IMG/VR virus record: IMGVR_UViG_3300042301_004453
Coordinates: 1 to 60,166 of that record
From: a virus
DNA length: 60,166 nt
Reading direction: 5' to 3' (one strand)
Part shown: positions 43,520 through 52,389 of the stretch, piece by piece
Layout: the number at the start of each line of letters is the position of its first letter
Position numbering within the stretch: position 1 is the stretch's first letter
Translations under genes and position numbers: made by a program
Notes under the pieces: model-generated
What the model was told of the DNA's origin: nothing
Database searches by the model: none
The model's input: only the letters and a program-made list of their open reading frames with translations

Positions 43520-44128
43520 TTACTTTTTATTTGTTTTATTATTACTTTCTTTTAAAACATTTAATTTACCACCAAATATTTTATCTCCTATTTTAATTTG
43601 AAAATTTTCGTCAATACTGGTTTTTTTAGCTTGTTCTTCAAGAACCGTCTCAACAGTTTTTTTAATGATATATTCGATTAATTCTCTATCCATTGTAACC
43701 GCTTGATTTTGTGGTGCCTGCGGAGTATGTCTTGGTTGAGCCATTTCTTCAATTTGTTTCATTTTAGGTTGTGTTTTAGCCACATGTTCCATTAAACTAT
43801 CCATTCCAACTGGAACCGTTGGGTCAACAATTGGGTTTTCCATAAACGATTGTAGTATTTCTTTTGGCATTTTTGATGTTGCTAAATTTCTCATAGTGTT
43901 TTTGGGTACGTTACCAGCGGCATTTCTTGTTCTAGCCGCAACTTGTTCTTCTGATAAATACTCTGGTTCACGTTCCTCATAATTATCAGAGTACATTTCT
44001 CTGTTCATAGATGACACACCTCTATCCTGAGCCATTCTACCACCTGTATTGGCTTCAACTTTTTCCATTACCATTCTAGCTTTAGCAATTCCTTGTGCTA
44101 ATAAAGCCGCTTTATCTTGATTATCCAT
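43520..44128 (-). CDS. Hypothetical hydrophilic protein
   Basis: The 202-residue protein has a helical N-terminus, a Pro/Gln/Met-rich middle (RHTPQAPQNQ) and a C-terminal charged helix (RELIEYIIKKTVETVLEEQA). Its end resembles the flexible tail of phage head or tail assembly proteins, but no family is recognised. It overlaps the WYL-like gene by 8 bases. Confidence 0.6.
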   Translation of the reverse strand: MDNQDKAALLAQGIAKARMVMEKVEANTGGRMAQDRGVSSMNREMYSDNYEEREPEYLSEEQVAARTRNAAGNVPKNTMRNLATSKMPKEILQSFMENPIVDPTVPVGMDSLMEHVAKTQPKMKQIEEMAQPRHTPQAPQNQAVTMDRELIEYIIKKTVETVLEEQAKKTSIDENFQIKIGDKIFGGKLNVLKESNNKTNKK

Positions 44129-44699
44129 ATATATTATAAATCCATTTTAAGAATCCAGAACTATGTTCAGTTATTGGCTCCTCATCATTTGGGGTCTCTG
44201 GGACATTTTGTCCTTGAGGTTGTCCTTGTGGTTGAGGTTCAACTGGCTTTTCTTCTGGTTTATTTTCTGGTCTTTTTTTGTTTATATCTATTTTAATTTC
44301 TGGTTTATCATTAACCATTTTTTTATCTCCGCTTAGGTTGAATCCAGACCCGTCTGGTTTATCAAAATAACCATACTTACTTAATATAGCTGCCTTGTCA
44401 TCGCCACCTAAAAGCGTTATATTATTCATTTCATCCACTAAAAATGTCTTCCATGCTCTATTATTGGTATTGCTAGCCCCGCTTTTTTGGTACGCCCTTA
44501 ACATCCATCTGTTACCATCACCCTTGCTTTTACCTAAATCGGTTGGTTGGGCAAATCTCCAGTTTTGTTTGGTGTACTTTTTATTTTTAGGGTCGCTAAC
44601 TTTGATACCTCTATACCAAAATGAAATTTCTACCTTATTTTCAATCGCTTGACGTAATAAGGACAACTTTTCATTTTCGTTTTGTTCAATAATAAGCAT
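44121..44699 (-). CDS. WYL-like domain protein with Pro/Gln-rich tail
   Basis: The 192-residue protein has RQAIENKVEISFWYRG, QNWRFAQPTDLGKSKGDGNR, WMLRAYQKSG and WKTFLVDEMNNITLL, which follow the order of a WYL beta-barrel (I.Y......R...P..LG....W.lrA.......FrlD.I). A linker rich in Pro, Gln and Glu follows (PEEKPVEPQPQGQPQGQ), and a short hydrophobic end (LKWIYNIYG). No HTH is present, unlike most WYL regulators. Function unknown. Confidence 0.5.
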   Translation of the reverse strand: MLIIEQNENEKLSLLRQAIENKVEISFWYRGIKVSDPKNKKYTKQNWRFAQPTDLGKSKGDGNRWMLRAYQKSGASNTNNRAWKTFLVDEMNNITLLGGDDKAAILSKYGYFDKPDGSGFNLSGDKKMVNDKPEIKIDINKKRPENKPEEKPVEPQPQGQPQGQNVPETPNDEEPITEHSSGFLKWIYNIYG

Positions 44700-44711
44700 A
44701 AATGGAAAAAA

Positions 44712-44975
44712 TTAAACTACAGATGAATCTGGATATGTGTTACTATCTTTATAATTATTAACAGCAATTAACTTTGATCTTTCTTCAACATCAGTAGTGT
44801 TACCGATATCACCTTTACCTTTAGCGTCACCACTAAGTGCGTTAGGGTTTGTTGCGCTATACTCAAAAGCGTTTGGTTTATATTCGTTAACGGGTATTAA
44901 TTTACCCTCTCTTTCTTCAAAAGCAATTTGTCTTAATTGCTCTGATGCTGGTACTTTTAAAATATTGTCAGCCAT
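44712..44975 (-). CDS. Small hypothetical protein
   Basis: The 87-residue protein contains two diverged copies of a short motif: EEREGKLIPVNEYKPNAFEY and EERSKLIAVNNYKDSNTYP, 41 residues apart. It is hydrophilic and probably partly disordered. It is 2 bases from the upstream gene and 12 from the WYL-like gene. No family is recognised. Confidence 0.6.
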   Translation of the reverse strand: MADNILKVPASEQLRQIAFEEREGKLIPVNEYKPNAFEYSATNPNALSGDAKGKGDIGNTTDVEERSKLIAVNNYKDSNTYPDSSVV

Positions 44976-44977
44976 GA

Positions 44978-45472
44978 TTAAATTTTATTTATTAAATTTT
45001 TTATTCTATTAATATCTTCTAATAATGCACTATTAAACATTATATCTGGGGTATCCATAATTCTATCATCCAAACTGGTATCAAAATCATTACCTTCGGA
45101 ATCTTTTCTATATTGACCTTTCATACCAGCGTTTGTTCTCGCAACTTTACTACCCTCAACTCTTTCTTTTTCTCTTTTTATAAGATCCTGAACCCAAACA
45201 TTTAACACATCGCCACCATTTAAAGCGTATTCAATTGGGTTAACCTCATCCTTATTTACATTATCAAAATATGATTTGATCATAGCTAAATTAACATAAG
45301 GCTGGTTTGGGTTATTCACCAAAAAATTAGCTCTTTTGTAACCTTTAACCGTTTTATGATCTTTAAATTTTTCTAATGTATTTTTAATATGAATTAAAAT
45401 CTCATCTGGTATATCATAAGACATACCGATAAGTTTTGAGTTTACTTCATATAATTTTGAATTCTTACCCAT
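44978..45472 (-). CDS. Hypothetical protein
   Basis: The 164-residue protein has an N-terminal KLIGMSYDIPDEILIHIKNT block, NQPYVNLAMIKSYFDN, a basic WVQDLIKREKERVEG region and a C-terminal helix. It overlaps the next gene by 8 bases and belongs to the late unit that begins at 46037. It is not recognised and is perhaps an assembly protein. Confidence 0.6.
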   Translation of the reverse strand: MGKNSKLYEVNSKLIGMSYDIPDEILIHIKNTLEKFKDHKTVKGYKRANFLVNNPNQPYVNLAMIKSYFDNVNKDEVNPIEYALNGGDVLNVWVQDLIKREKERVEGSKVARTNAGMKGQYRKDSEGNDFDTSLDDRIMDTPDIMFNSALLEDINRIKNLINKI

Positions 45473-46037
45473 TTTTTAATGAATTTTCAAAATAAGATAA
45501 TAATATCTTTTTCTCACCCTCGCTTAAATTTTCTTTAAAAAATTCTAGTATTTTATCGAATTTATCGAAAAGTAATTTTTCTTTATCTTTGATTTCTTCG
45601 ATAGTTGTTGGCATATCTTTAGATATAAGATAGTCACTATCTTTTTTCTTGGAAAGAAGATCTTCAAGCATTTTAAATGCTTTTTCTTTCGCAATCTCTT
45701 TTAATTTATCTTTTGGATCAATAACTGGTTTAACATCTTTTCTTGGCTTTACTTCAGTAAAGTAATCCTCAAAAGTATGTTCCATACCCTTTTTTTCTAA
45801 AAACTCATAGAATTTTTTAGGGTTTTCTTTACACAAATCAGCCTCATTATTAAAAGGTAAGACAGACTCACCATAGTATCTTCTATAATTTTGGAAGACG
45901 AATGGTTGTCTGGTCATTAAAATTGTAGCATCAGTTGTTTTTTTAGTGGTGTTAACATAATCAATATGTCTTTTATCACCAGTAATTATATCCCCATCTG
46001 CGTCAATAAATTCGTTTATGTCTTTATTAGTTTCCAT
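45465..46037 (-). CDS. Hypothetical protein opening a late unit
   Basis: The 190-residue protein is hydrophilic, with an aromatic RQPFVFQNYRRYYGESVLPF block at about 44-63 and highly charged helices after it. No family recognised. An exact GATATTTATA motif lies 12 bases upstream of its ATG, making it the first gene of a late run through 43160. Confidence 0.65.
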   Translation of the reverse strand: METNKDINEFIDADGDIITGDKRHIDYVNTTKKTTDATILMTRQPFVFQNYRRYYGESVLPFNNEADLCKENPKKFYEFLEKKGMEHTFEDYFTEVKPRKDVKPVIDPKDKLKEIAKEKAFKMLEDLLSKKKDSDYLISKDMPTTIEEIKDKEKLLFDKFDKILEFFKENLSEGEKKILLSYFENSLKNG

Positions 46038-46049
46038 CCAATATTTTAC

Positions 46050-46059
46050 TATAAATATC
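46050..46059 (-). promoter_or_regulatory. Late-promoter-like motif GATATTTATA
   Basis: Exact decamer on the minus strand, 12 bases upstream of the ATG at 46037, in the gap after DNA polymerase. Confidence 0.5.
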
Positions 46060-46081
46060 GGTGATTTGGGTAATATTTCAA

Positions 46082-49000
46082 CTAAACTGTAAATTCTTCA
46101 TCTAAACCAGGTATTTTGAATGTTATTTCGTCAGAAAACCAATAGTCTGATTCATAATCCATTTTAGCCCAGAATTCTTTTTCCATTTGGGACGGTGTAA
46201 AAAATTCTTCCAAAGTATCCTGATCTTCAATATCTGTTGGTTGATCATTCACTAATTCTAACTCAGATTTTAAGAACATTGTTCTTTCACCAGATTTTTT
46301 AATTAGGATTTTATCTCTAACTTCAAGTGGGAAAGCAACTAACAAAGGCTCAACTTTTTTATTTAAAGCTTCCAAATATTTTGGTACATTGTATTCACCA
46401 ATATAATCTGGTTGGTTTTCGATAATGTCATTCGGTACTAATGTAGCATACATTTCACCGTTTTTATCTTCCTGGGCATCTCCGTGTGATTTAGTTTTAC
46501 CGTTATTAACGTAATAAATTGTATCACCAAGGTTAACATCTAGGTTATGTTTAATAGCTAATTCCATGTGGGCTTGTTTAGCCAATTGTTTACCGTTTTT
46601 ATCACCACCACGATTTATGTAAGCGTTTATTGATTTCTTAACCCTAGATTTTGTGGCGATTTTAGATAACGGTATTTGCTTATTACACACCTTTTCAGCA
46701 TATTCATAGTAATATTGTACGAAATCGTAACCATGTCCATTTAATAACATTTTCATACCCTTACCTAAAAATTCTTCGATATAAACGGGCATAGCTTTTG
46801 ATTTAATACTGTTACCAGTTAAACTGATCGTTCCATCATCTTCTAATAAAGCGTAGTTTTTTCTTGATAAGTTTATGGTTGCTGGCCAAATACCATCCAA
46901 ACCAAGACCCATTTCACCACGCATGTACGTATCATTAAATTCAGCCACAACAGCTTTGACACCTTTATATTCTTTACCAGCCTCAACCTCATCATTAAAA
47001 CCTTTACCTACATAAGTAAATGGTTCACCATTCTTAGGGGCCATGAAGTTCACACCATCCGTATCAAGTACCAAGGGTGTGTAACCTCGTTTAAGGAAAA
47101 ATGTGACCATGAGTCTAAGGTATTGCCTTGCCGTACATGTAATACGTTCGCTGACATCAATCTCAGCCCATTGGAAAGCCATAGGTGCTCCCAAGGCACC
47201 GAACATTGAGTTAATGAAGATCTTAAGTGGTAACTGCTTACGTTTGTATTTGTCAGCTAACTGATAGTTACCTTCTTTTTTGTATTTACTAGCCAAATTT
47301 TTGGCTTTAAAACGTTCAGTGTGGAAATACTTTAACATCGATTTCATCGCACCGTTAACATCAACAGCTGGGAATACATCATGGGCCAACTGAATAGCTG
47401 GGTAAAGTGAATTGTAGTCCATCTTTCTTAAAGTCGTTGAGTAACCGACCTTAAACAATCTCGATAAACCACCAGTGTAATCTCTTTTAACATCAGATAC
47501 TGGTATGGCCAAATCATTTTCAAATGAATATGTCATCATCAGTAGTTTCCACAAACCAGCGGTACCCATAGTTGATACCCTTTGGTATGTTGTTGGTACT
47601 AATTTAGCCAACAAGAATGATGATTGATTATAAACATCGTCAACTTCCATGGTCTCCCATAAGTCATCAATCAGGTAACGCTCAACGATGTATCTACCAT
47701 CAACCTCTTGAAATGTATTAATATATTCACGTAATGCACGTAATAAACCAACTAGGTATTTGAATGTTTTTGGTGCTCGCATATCTAATTGAGCCAAACC
47801 TGTACCAATACCCATTTTAGGGAAGACAATTGTTTTACCCTGTTTAATCTTTTCGATTATTTGATTAACATCGGCATCGATATGTTTTTTAATATCCTCA
47901 AAATCTTTGTCATTAAAATAAGACTCTGGGTTTGATTCTGGTGTATGTTTAGTTACAATACCAATAACATTTGGTTCACCACGCATTTCTTTAGCCTGGC
48001 CACCAAGTCCCTGTCTTATCATGTTATCACCAAAAACAAAAACTTTATCTGGATTAGCTTGGATATCTTCTCTGCGAATGTAATCCATAAACTCTAAAGC
48101 GGGTTTTGTTTTAGCGTATGCGCCCGTTCTATCATCAAAATAAAACTTGCTTTCAGAATACCAAGTATCACCGATTTTATCGCCAACAATGTAAACACGA
48201 TTCTTTTTAGCGATCTTGTTGTACTTACAAACATACTTCAAACCAACAGATTTCATACTAGAATCGATAGCTTGGGCACGTCTAGCGGAGTGGATAATGT
48301 CAATCACACTGTAACCGAACATATTAGTTTGGGTGTAGTTTTCAACCTCATTACCCAATTTTAACATGCTATCTTTGTTGTTGATTAATTCACCAACTTT
48401 TAGTGTTATAGCAATATCCTGAATATTTAACCCGAGAATTTCACATCTTTTAAAGAAGAATGGCCAGTCAAAGTTTGCACTATTATATCCAGCAATAATT
48501 GTTGGTTTAATCTCATTGATTTTCTCAAAGAATTTTATAATACCTTGTCTTTCAGACTCATCATTATCTTCAATGGGTATGATTTCTCTAACACCTAAGT
48601 TAGTGTAGATACCAATTAAAAAAATACGGTTGATTGCTGGATCTAAACCTGTTGTCTCTAAGTCAAATATGAATTTGTGGATTTCATCATACTCCTCAAA
48701 CCCTTTAAATAATCTTTTACCAGTGTGTATAAAATACTGCTCAACAGGTGATAACATCAAAAAATGTGATTTAATATCATGTCTAGTATCATAGACAAAA
48801 ATACCACCCTCTCTAAAGAACTCTAACATTCTTTTTTGACCCTGGTTACAAGTTACCAAATATTTATAACCATCAATTAATTTAGGGTGATCCCCACCTA
48901 AAGATTTGATTTCAATGCCGTATCTTTGTCTAGCGGCTTTGATTTTTGAATCACTATTTCCGTAAAAATTAACTATTTCCTTAATCTTGTTAAGGTTTTT

Positions 49001-49180
49001 AATCCACATAAAAGCCAACAGAGGCTCTGTTTCAACATAATTACCCCTCTCTGGGTCCTGTTTAATCTTATGGATCAGATTAGTTTCGGCATCATACTCA
49101 ACATTCACGATGTATTTTTCATCATCGTGCCCATTTAAAAACTTTTCTATCTCTTCAAGGGAAATCTTGTATTCGGCCAT
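46082..49180 (-). CDS. Family-B DNA polymerase, T4 gp43-like, with an inserted macro-like domain
   Basis: The 1,032-residue protein has the 3'-5' exonuclease motifs Exo I IFDLETTGLD (D173, E175), Exo II GYNSANFDWP (D238) and a candidate Exo III Y502-x3-D506. Polymerase motif A is MDYNSLYPAI (587-596), motif B KIFINSMFGALG (653-664) and motif C LDTDGVNF (705-712). T4 gp43 has 898 residues. Much of the excess is a separate domain at about 366-486, between Exo II and Exo III, described separately. It is the replicative polymerase. A strong host-type promoter precedes it. Confidence 0.93.
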   Translation of the reverse strand: MAEYKISLEEIEKFLNGHDDEKYIVNVEYDAETNLIHKIKQDPERGNYVETEPLLAFMWIKNLNKIKEIVNFYGNSDSKIKAARQRYGIEIKSLGGDHPKLIDGYKYLVTCNQGQKRMLEFFREGGIFVYDTRHDIKSHFLMLSPVEQYFIHTGKRLFKGFEEYDEIHKFIFDLETTGLDPAINRIFLIGIYTNLGVREIIPIEDNDESERQGIIKFFEKINEIKPTIIAGYNSANFDWPFFFKRCEILGLNIQDIAITLKVGELINNKDSMLKLGNEVENYTQTNMFGYSVIDIIHSARRAQAIDSSMKSVGLKYVCKYNKIAKKNRVYIVGDKIGDTWYSESKFYFDDRTGAYAKTKPALEFMDYIRREDIQANPDKVFVFGDNMIRQGLGGQAKEMRGEPNVIGIVTKHTPESNPESYFNDKDFEDIKKHIDADVNQIIEKIKQGKTIVFPKMGIGTGLAQLDMRAPKTFKYLVGLLRALREYINTFQEVDGRYIVERYLIDDLWETMEVDDVYNQSSFLLAKLVPTTYQRVSTMGTAGLWKLLMMTYSFENDLAIPVSDVKRDYTGGLSRLFKVGYSTTLRKMDYNSLYPAIQLAHDVFPAVDVNGAMKSMLKYFHTERFKAKNLASKYKKEGNYQLADKYKRKQLPLKIFINSMFGALGAPMAFQWAEIDVSERITCTARQYLRLMVTFFLKRGYTPLVLDTDGVNFMAPKNGEPFTYVGKGFNDEVEAGKEYKGVKAVVAEFNDTYMRGEMGLGLDGIWPATINLSRKNYALLEDDGTISLTGNSIKSKAMPVYIEEFLGKGMKMLLNGHGYDFVQYYYEYAEKVCNKQIPLSKIATKSRVKKSINAYINRGGDKNGKQLAKQAHMELAIKHNLDVNLGDTIYYVNNGKTKSHGDAQEDKNGEMYATLVPNDIIENQPDYIGEYNVPKYLEALNKKVEPLLVAFPLEVRDKILIKKSGERTMFLKSELELVNDQPTDIEDQDTLEEFFTPSQMEKEFWAKMDYESDYWFSDEITFKIPGLDEEFTV
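47725..48085 (-). other. Macro-domain-like module inserted in the polymerase exonuclease domain
   Basis: Residues about 366-486 read FVFGDNMIRQGLGGQA, EPNVIGIVTKHTPES, a helix (IIEKIKQ) and IVFPKMGIGTGLAQLD, then a final helix. This is the order of macro-domain-like proteins, in which small standalone phage proteins carry VFGDN...G.GGQA...PN..GI.TK and FPK.G.GTGLA. It breaks the polymerase between Exo II and Exo III. There is no splice-junction Cys/Ser or HN, so it is not an intein. Confidence 0.7.
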
Positions 49181-49197
49181 ATTTTATTATTTTGGCA

Positions 49198-49228
49198 CAA
49201 ATATAAGTATAAAAACGGTAAAAGCAAA
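49198..49228 (-). promoter_or_regulatory. Host-type promoter for DNA polymerase TTTG-N19-TATATTTG
   Basis: On the minus strand TTTG (49228-49225) is followed after 19 bases by TATATTTG (49205-49198), 17 bases upstream of the polymerase ATG. This is a good Bacteroidetes-type promoter for early or middle expression. Confidence 0.65.
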
Positions 49229-49235
49229 AAAAAAA

Positions 49236-49637
49236 TTAAATAACGTCTGTTTTTACAAAAGAATCGAGAATATGAATATATAGTTCCTCTTGAATTGGTG
49301 CGATTAATTCACCGTAAACTTGGGTTGGATTAGCTAAATCAAATAGCGTTAATTTAAACTCACCCAGAAAAATTCCAGGTTTATCCGTATCATCTTTGGT
49401 AAATTGGTACGTTATGATGTAGTGTTTATAACCATTTTCATCACATGGGTTTTCAAGCGCAATTGTCGCTGCTTTATTAGCAACTTTATATATACCCGTT
49501 TTTTCGTCTTTCATCGCAAATGTTGCGACACAATTTTCGATTAATTCCTCGAAACGTCTAAAATCATTGCGTCCATCTCTGAAAACTTTCATTTTCAAAA
49601 TAGGTAATGTTGCGTTTTGTCTTATACTAAATACCAT
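49236..49637 (-). CDS. Small probable virion protein, BppU-like pattern
   Basis: The 133-residue protein is mostly beta, with ATLPILKMKVFRDGRNDFRR, CVATFAMKDEKTGIYKVANK and GEFKLTLFDLANPTQVYGEL followed by IQEELYIHILDSF. The alternation of strands is like the N-terminal domain of baseplate/upper-fibre proteins (BppU/DUF2479-like), which binds fibres. It shares one base with the repeat-bearing fibre-like gene upstream. Tentative. Confidence 0.5.
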   Translation of the reverse strand: MVFSIRQNATLPILKMKVFRDGRNDFRRFEELIENCVATFAMKDEKTGIYKVANKAATIALENPCDENGYKHYIITYQFTKDDTDKPGIFLGEFKLTLFDLANPTQVYGELIAPIQEELYIHILDSFVKTDVI

Positions 49638-51274
49638 TAGAATCTATTTTTTATAAATATCTGTCTACCACCTTTTATTATTGGTAAATTATATAAACTA
49701 GCTATATTTAAAACATTTTTTTTGATTTCAACCGTATACAAAGGTACACAATACATCTTAATAGATTTCACCCCACCTAAAAATGTACCAGCAAAAAATC
49801 TTTCTAAAACAGTACCCATAACTTTTGTTTTATCAAATACCACAGTGTCGATCAAACTTTGGGTTCCACCACCAAATGAAATGTTAAATGGAACACCCTC
49901 TTGATATTTAGCTTCGGTATCTAATTCATGAGGTATAACCTCAACAAAATTACGATTTCTAAAAACTAAAAACCCGTTAAGATAAATTGAGAACGTACCT
50001 TTTTTATAATCACCGTATTTTAACTGGCAATTATTTCCATACGCAAAATCTCTTTCAAATACACCAGTTATATTTAAAAACTTATTTTCGGTTACATCAA
50101 TTACTGGGTTTTTGGTGTAACATTCTTCTATAGTAAAATACTTTGTAACGATTAATGCTCTTGTATAATTAACGCAGTCATCGGTTGGATCCATAATGAA
50201 TGAATTATTTGTTATACCGCTAACTTCTTGTGTTACACCAGTATAGCAAATATCGGTTGGGTATATTGTTCTATACCCAATTCTACCGTCATTTGTAACT
50301 CTAATACCAAAAGCGTTATATGTTAAATCACTATATTCTTGATGATACTGTAGTGGTTGTGAGTCAACTGTATAATTTCTACCAGTATACATTAAACCAT
50401 TATAGTAATTAAAATAACCGACATAATTTGTTAAACCATCCAAACTTATTAAATTATTATATGTAAATAGGTTTTGTGTGTTTAGTGGCACAACATTGTA
50501 GTTATCCTCAAATCTTTGTATTTCAACATCAGTTTTGTCGGCAAATTTATTTTCAGCTCTAGTACCTAAATAAAAAACAAAACCACTGTTATTTGGGTAT
50601 GTGTCATTTAACGTTAAACAAACACCAGAAGACCCAGAAGATCCGAATGATCCTGAGGAACCTGATGTTCCAGAGGTACCGTTAGATCCTGAAGACCCAG
50701 ATGTTCCAGAGGTGCCACTAGTTCCAGTTGAACCTGTTAAATCCATTGGAAAATGAACAACCATATCAACGGTCCAACCCATTTTAGCTCTAGCTGGATA
50801 CCATTCAACATTTTCACCAAAAATTTTATAAAAACCTTGATAAAAACCACCATTTAATTTGTTATAATAAACACCATTATCAACCCTTAAATGATCAATT
50901 TCATAACAATAATTACCACTGTAACCAGATATTTCGTGAAAACAAAATGTATCACCTGTTTCAATAACATAAACTAGGTCCTTATCAACATTAACAACAA
51001 CATTTTCATTAACCGTGTAACCGATGGTGTCCCCAGTGAAATTGTTTATATTAGATACCTCACCGTTGTTTATGAAAAAATTATCATAACCGTTTAAAGT
51101 TATATTCTCGAGTTCAATCTCTTCTGATTGTGATATTCCAGTTGTTGAGCAAAGACCTGCTGTAACGTTAATATCAATTAAATAACATTCGCTATAATCA
51201 CGATAGAAATCACGGCAATCATTTGTTACGATTAAATCGAAATATTCACTTTTATCTAGGGCTGTATAAAACAT
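49637..51274 (-). CDS. Fibre-like structural protein with a Gly-Ser-Thr segment
   Basis: The 545-residue protein is beta-rich with many Asn, Tyr and Gly residues and a block at residues 181-217 of Gly-X-Y triplets (TSG, SSG, SNG) like the shaft of the left-end fibre. Sequence on both sides is normal and globular, with nine or more Cys residues in the N-terminal half and centre. It looks like a short fibre or decoration protein with a flexible or helical linker. It shares one base with each neighbouring gene. Confidence 0.65.
   Translation of the reverse strand: MFYTALDKSEYFDLIVTNDCRDFYRDYSECYLIDINVTAGLCSTTGISQSEEIELENITLNGYDNFFINNGEVSNINNFTGDTIGYTVNENVVVNVDKDLVYVIETGDTFCFHEISGYSGNYCYEIDHLRVDNGVYYNKLNGGFYQGFYKIFGENVEWYPARAKMGWTVDMVVHFPMDLTGSTGTSGTSGTSGSSGSNGTSGTSGSSGSFGSSGSSGVCLTLNDTYPNNSGFVFYLGTRAENKFADKTDVEIQRFEDNYNVVPLNTQNLFTYNNLISLDGLTNYVGYFNYYNGLMYTGRNYTVDSQPLQYHQEYSDLTYNAFGIRVTNDGRIGYRTIYPTDICYTGVTQEVSGITNNSFIMDPTDDCVNYTRALIVTKYFTIEECYTKNPVIDVTENKFLNITGVFERDFAYGNNCQLKYGDYKKGTFSIYLNGFLVFRNRNFVEVIPHELDTEAKYQEGVPFNISFGGGTQSLIDTVVFDKTKVMGTVLERFFAGTFLGGVKSIKMYCVPLYTVEIKKNVLNIASLYNLPIIKGGRQIFIKNRF
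49652..49661 (-). promoter_or_regulatory. Late-promoter-like motif GATATTTATA
   Basis: Exact decamer on the minus strand inside the 3' end of the upstream gene, 14 bases before the ATG at 49637. Confidence 0.5.
50624..50734 (-). repeat. Gly-X-Y (GTSG/GSSG) segment inside the second fibre-like gene
   Basis: Thirty-seven codons carry 12 Gly-X-Y triplets of Ser, Thr and Asn, the same vocabulary as the left-end fibre but on the opposite strand and 47 kb away. Confidence 0.85.
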
Positions 51275-52365
51275 TATATAACTTTAATTGGTTTTTGGAA
51301 AGCTCTGTATCTAAGAGCTTTATTAATTTCTTCAGCTTCGGTAGACATTCTTTTTAAAATCTCTAATGGATTTAATTTGAACATTCTATCCTCTAATTCT
51401 TTTTTAAGTGTAACCATTTCATCTTTACCTTCTGATAAAAGTGATTGGTATTCAATTTCCATATTTGCATCTGGAACTGGTATTTTACCACCAAAAGTAC
51501 CTCTTACTCTACCTAAAGTTTCTTTACATAACGCAATAAAATATCTTCTAATCCAAACTTTAGCTGGGTCATTTAAATCATCAAATGAAATATCATCCAA
51601 AGGAACATCGGCTGGTGATTTAATAATATCTTTATTTTTAGCTAAACAATCATCTTTTATCAATGGATTGATATCATAATACCAATACCAACATTTACCT
51701 TGTTCAACCATGGCACCCCTAAAATCAAATCTACCACCAGGTGTGTTCATTAAATGAAGATATTTTTTACCATCTGGTGCGTTTGTAATTTTATAAATTA
51801 ACTCAGAACGAATCATTCTGTTCTTAAGATTTCTGTCAGTCGTTCTCATTAAAATATCAAAGGCTGGCAGAATATAATAACTACCCAATCCCATGTATTC
51901 GGCACCAAATTGATTATTCCAAACACCTAAAAATGGGTCAATAACAGATTGGTCTAATGAGGCTGGGGTAAACCATAAAACTTCGTTGATCTCTCTATTA
52001 GCTGGGATTTCATACATTTGTTGACCTTTAACTAACTCAACATAGTCTTTTTTAAGAACATAACCACCCTCACCAGCACCCAAACCAACTATTTTCGAAT
52101 ACGAATATGTGTATTGTGTAACCAAATCAAAAGTTCTATAAATAAAAGCTCTTGTTAAATCAGCCTCGCTAACATTCAAACCAATTAAACTTGGCCATTG
52201 ATGTTCAATCAACCAGTTATTGATAAACTCAACATAATCTTCTGTAGCGATTTCAAGAAGTGAGTCCATTTGCTCATCCTCTAACTGAATCTTTCTAATA
52301 GGGGCCCCAAGCCTGTGTTTGGCTTGTTTGTATATTTTTTGCTTTTCGATTGGATTTATTCTCAT
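51274..52365 (-). CDS. Probable neck/head-completion protein, gp13-like
   Basis: The 363-residue protein has LGAPIRKIQLEDEQMDSLLE near its start, a beta-rich middle, and the block VWIRRYFIALCKETLGRVRG with KIPVPDANMEIEYQSLLSEG and DEMVTLKKELEDRM. This C-terminal block is characteristic of T4-type neck/head-completion proteins (gp13). The gp14/15-like and sheath genes lie 3 kb away on the other strand. Assigned on these features, with moderate certainty. Confidence 0.6.
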   Translation of the reverse strand: MRINPIEKQKIYKQAKHRLGAPIRKIQLEDEQMDSLLEIATEDYVEFINNWLIEHQWPSLIGLNVSEADLTRAFIYRTFDLVTQYTYSYSKIVGLGAGEGGYVLKKDYVELVKGQQMYEIPANREINEVLWFTPASLDQSVIDPFLGVWNNQFGAEYMGLGSYYILPAFDILMRTTDRNLKNRMIRSELIYKITNAPDGKKYLHLMNTPGGRFDFRGAMVEQGKCWYWYYDINPLIKDDCLAKNKDIIKSPADVPLDDISFDDLNDPAKVWIRRYFIALCKETLGRVRGTFGGKIPVPDANMEIEYQSLLSEGKDEMVTLKKELEDRMFKLNPLEILKRMSTEAEEINKALRYRAFQKPIKVI

Positions 52366-52371
52366 TTTCCT

Positions 52372-52381
52372 AATATTTATA
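52372..52381 (+). promoter_or_regulatory. Late-promoter-like motif for the GP88-like gene
   Basis: AATATTTATA on the + strand, 29 bases before the ATG at 52411. The same AT-rich gap also serves the divergent neck gene. Confidence 0.35.
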
Positions 52382-52389
52382 ATAAATAC
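52380..52389 (-). promoter_or_regulatory. Late-promoter-like motif for the neck gene
   Basis: GTATTTATTA on the minus strand, 14 bases before the ATG at 52365, overlapping the divergent motif by two bases. Confidence 0.35.

Noticed and set aside
47725-48085. An intein or homing endonuclease in the DNA polymerase
   Set aside because: There is no Cys/Ser at the borders, no HN at the end, and no LAGLIDADG or HNH motif; the segment looks like a folded macro-like domain instead.
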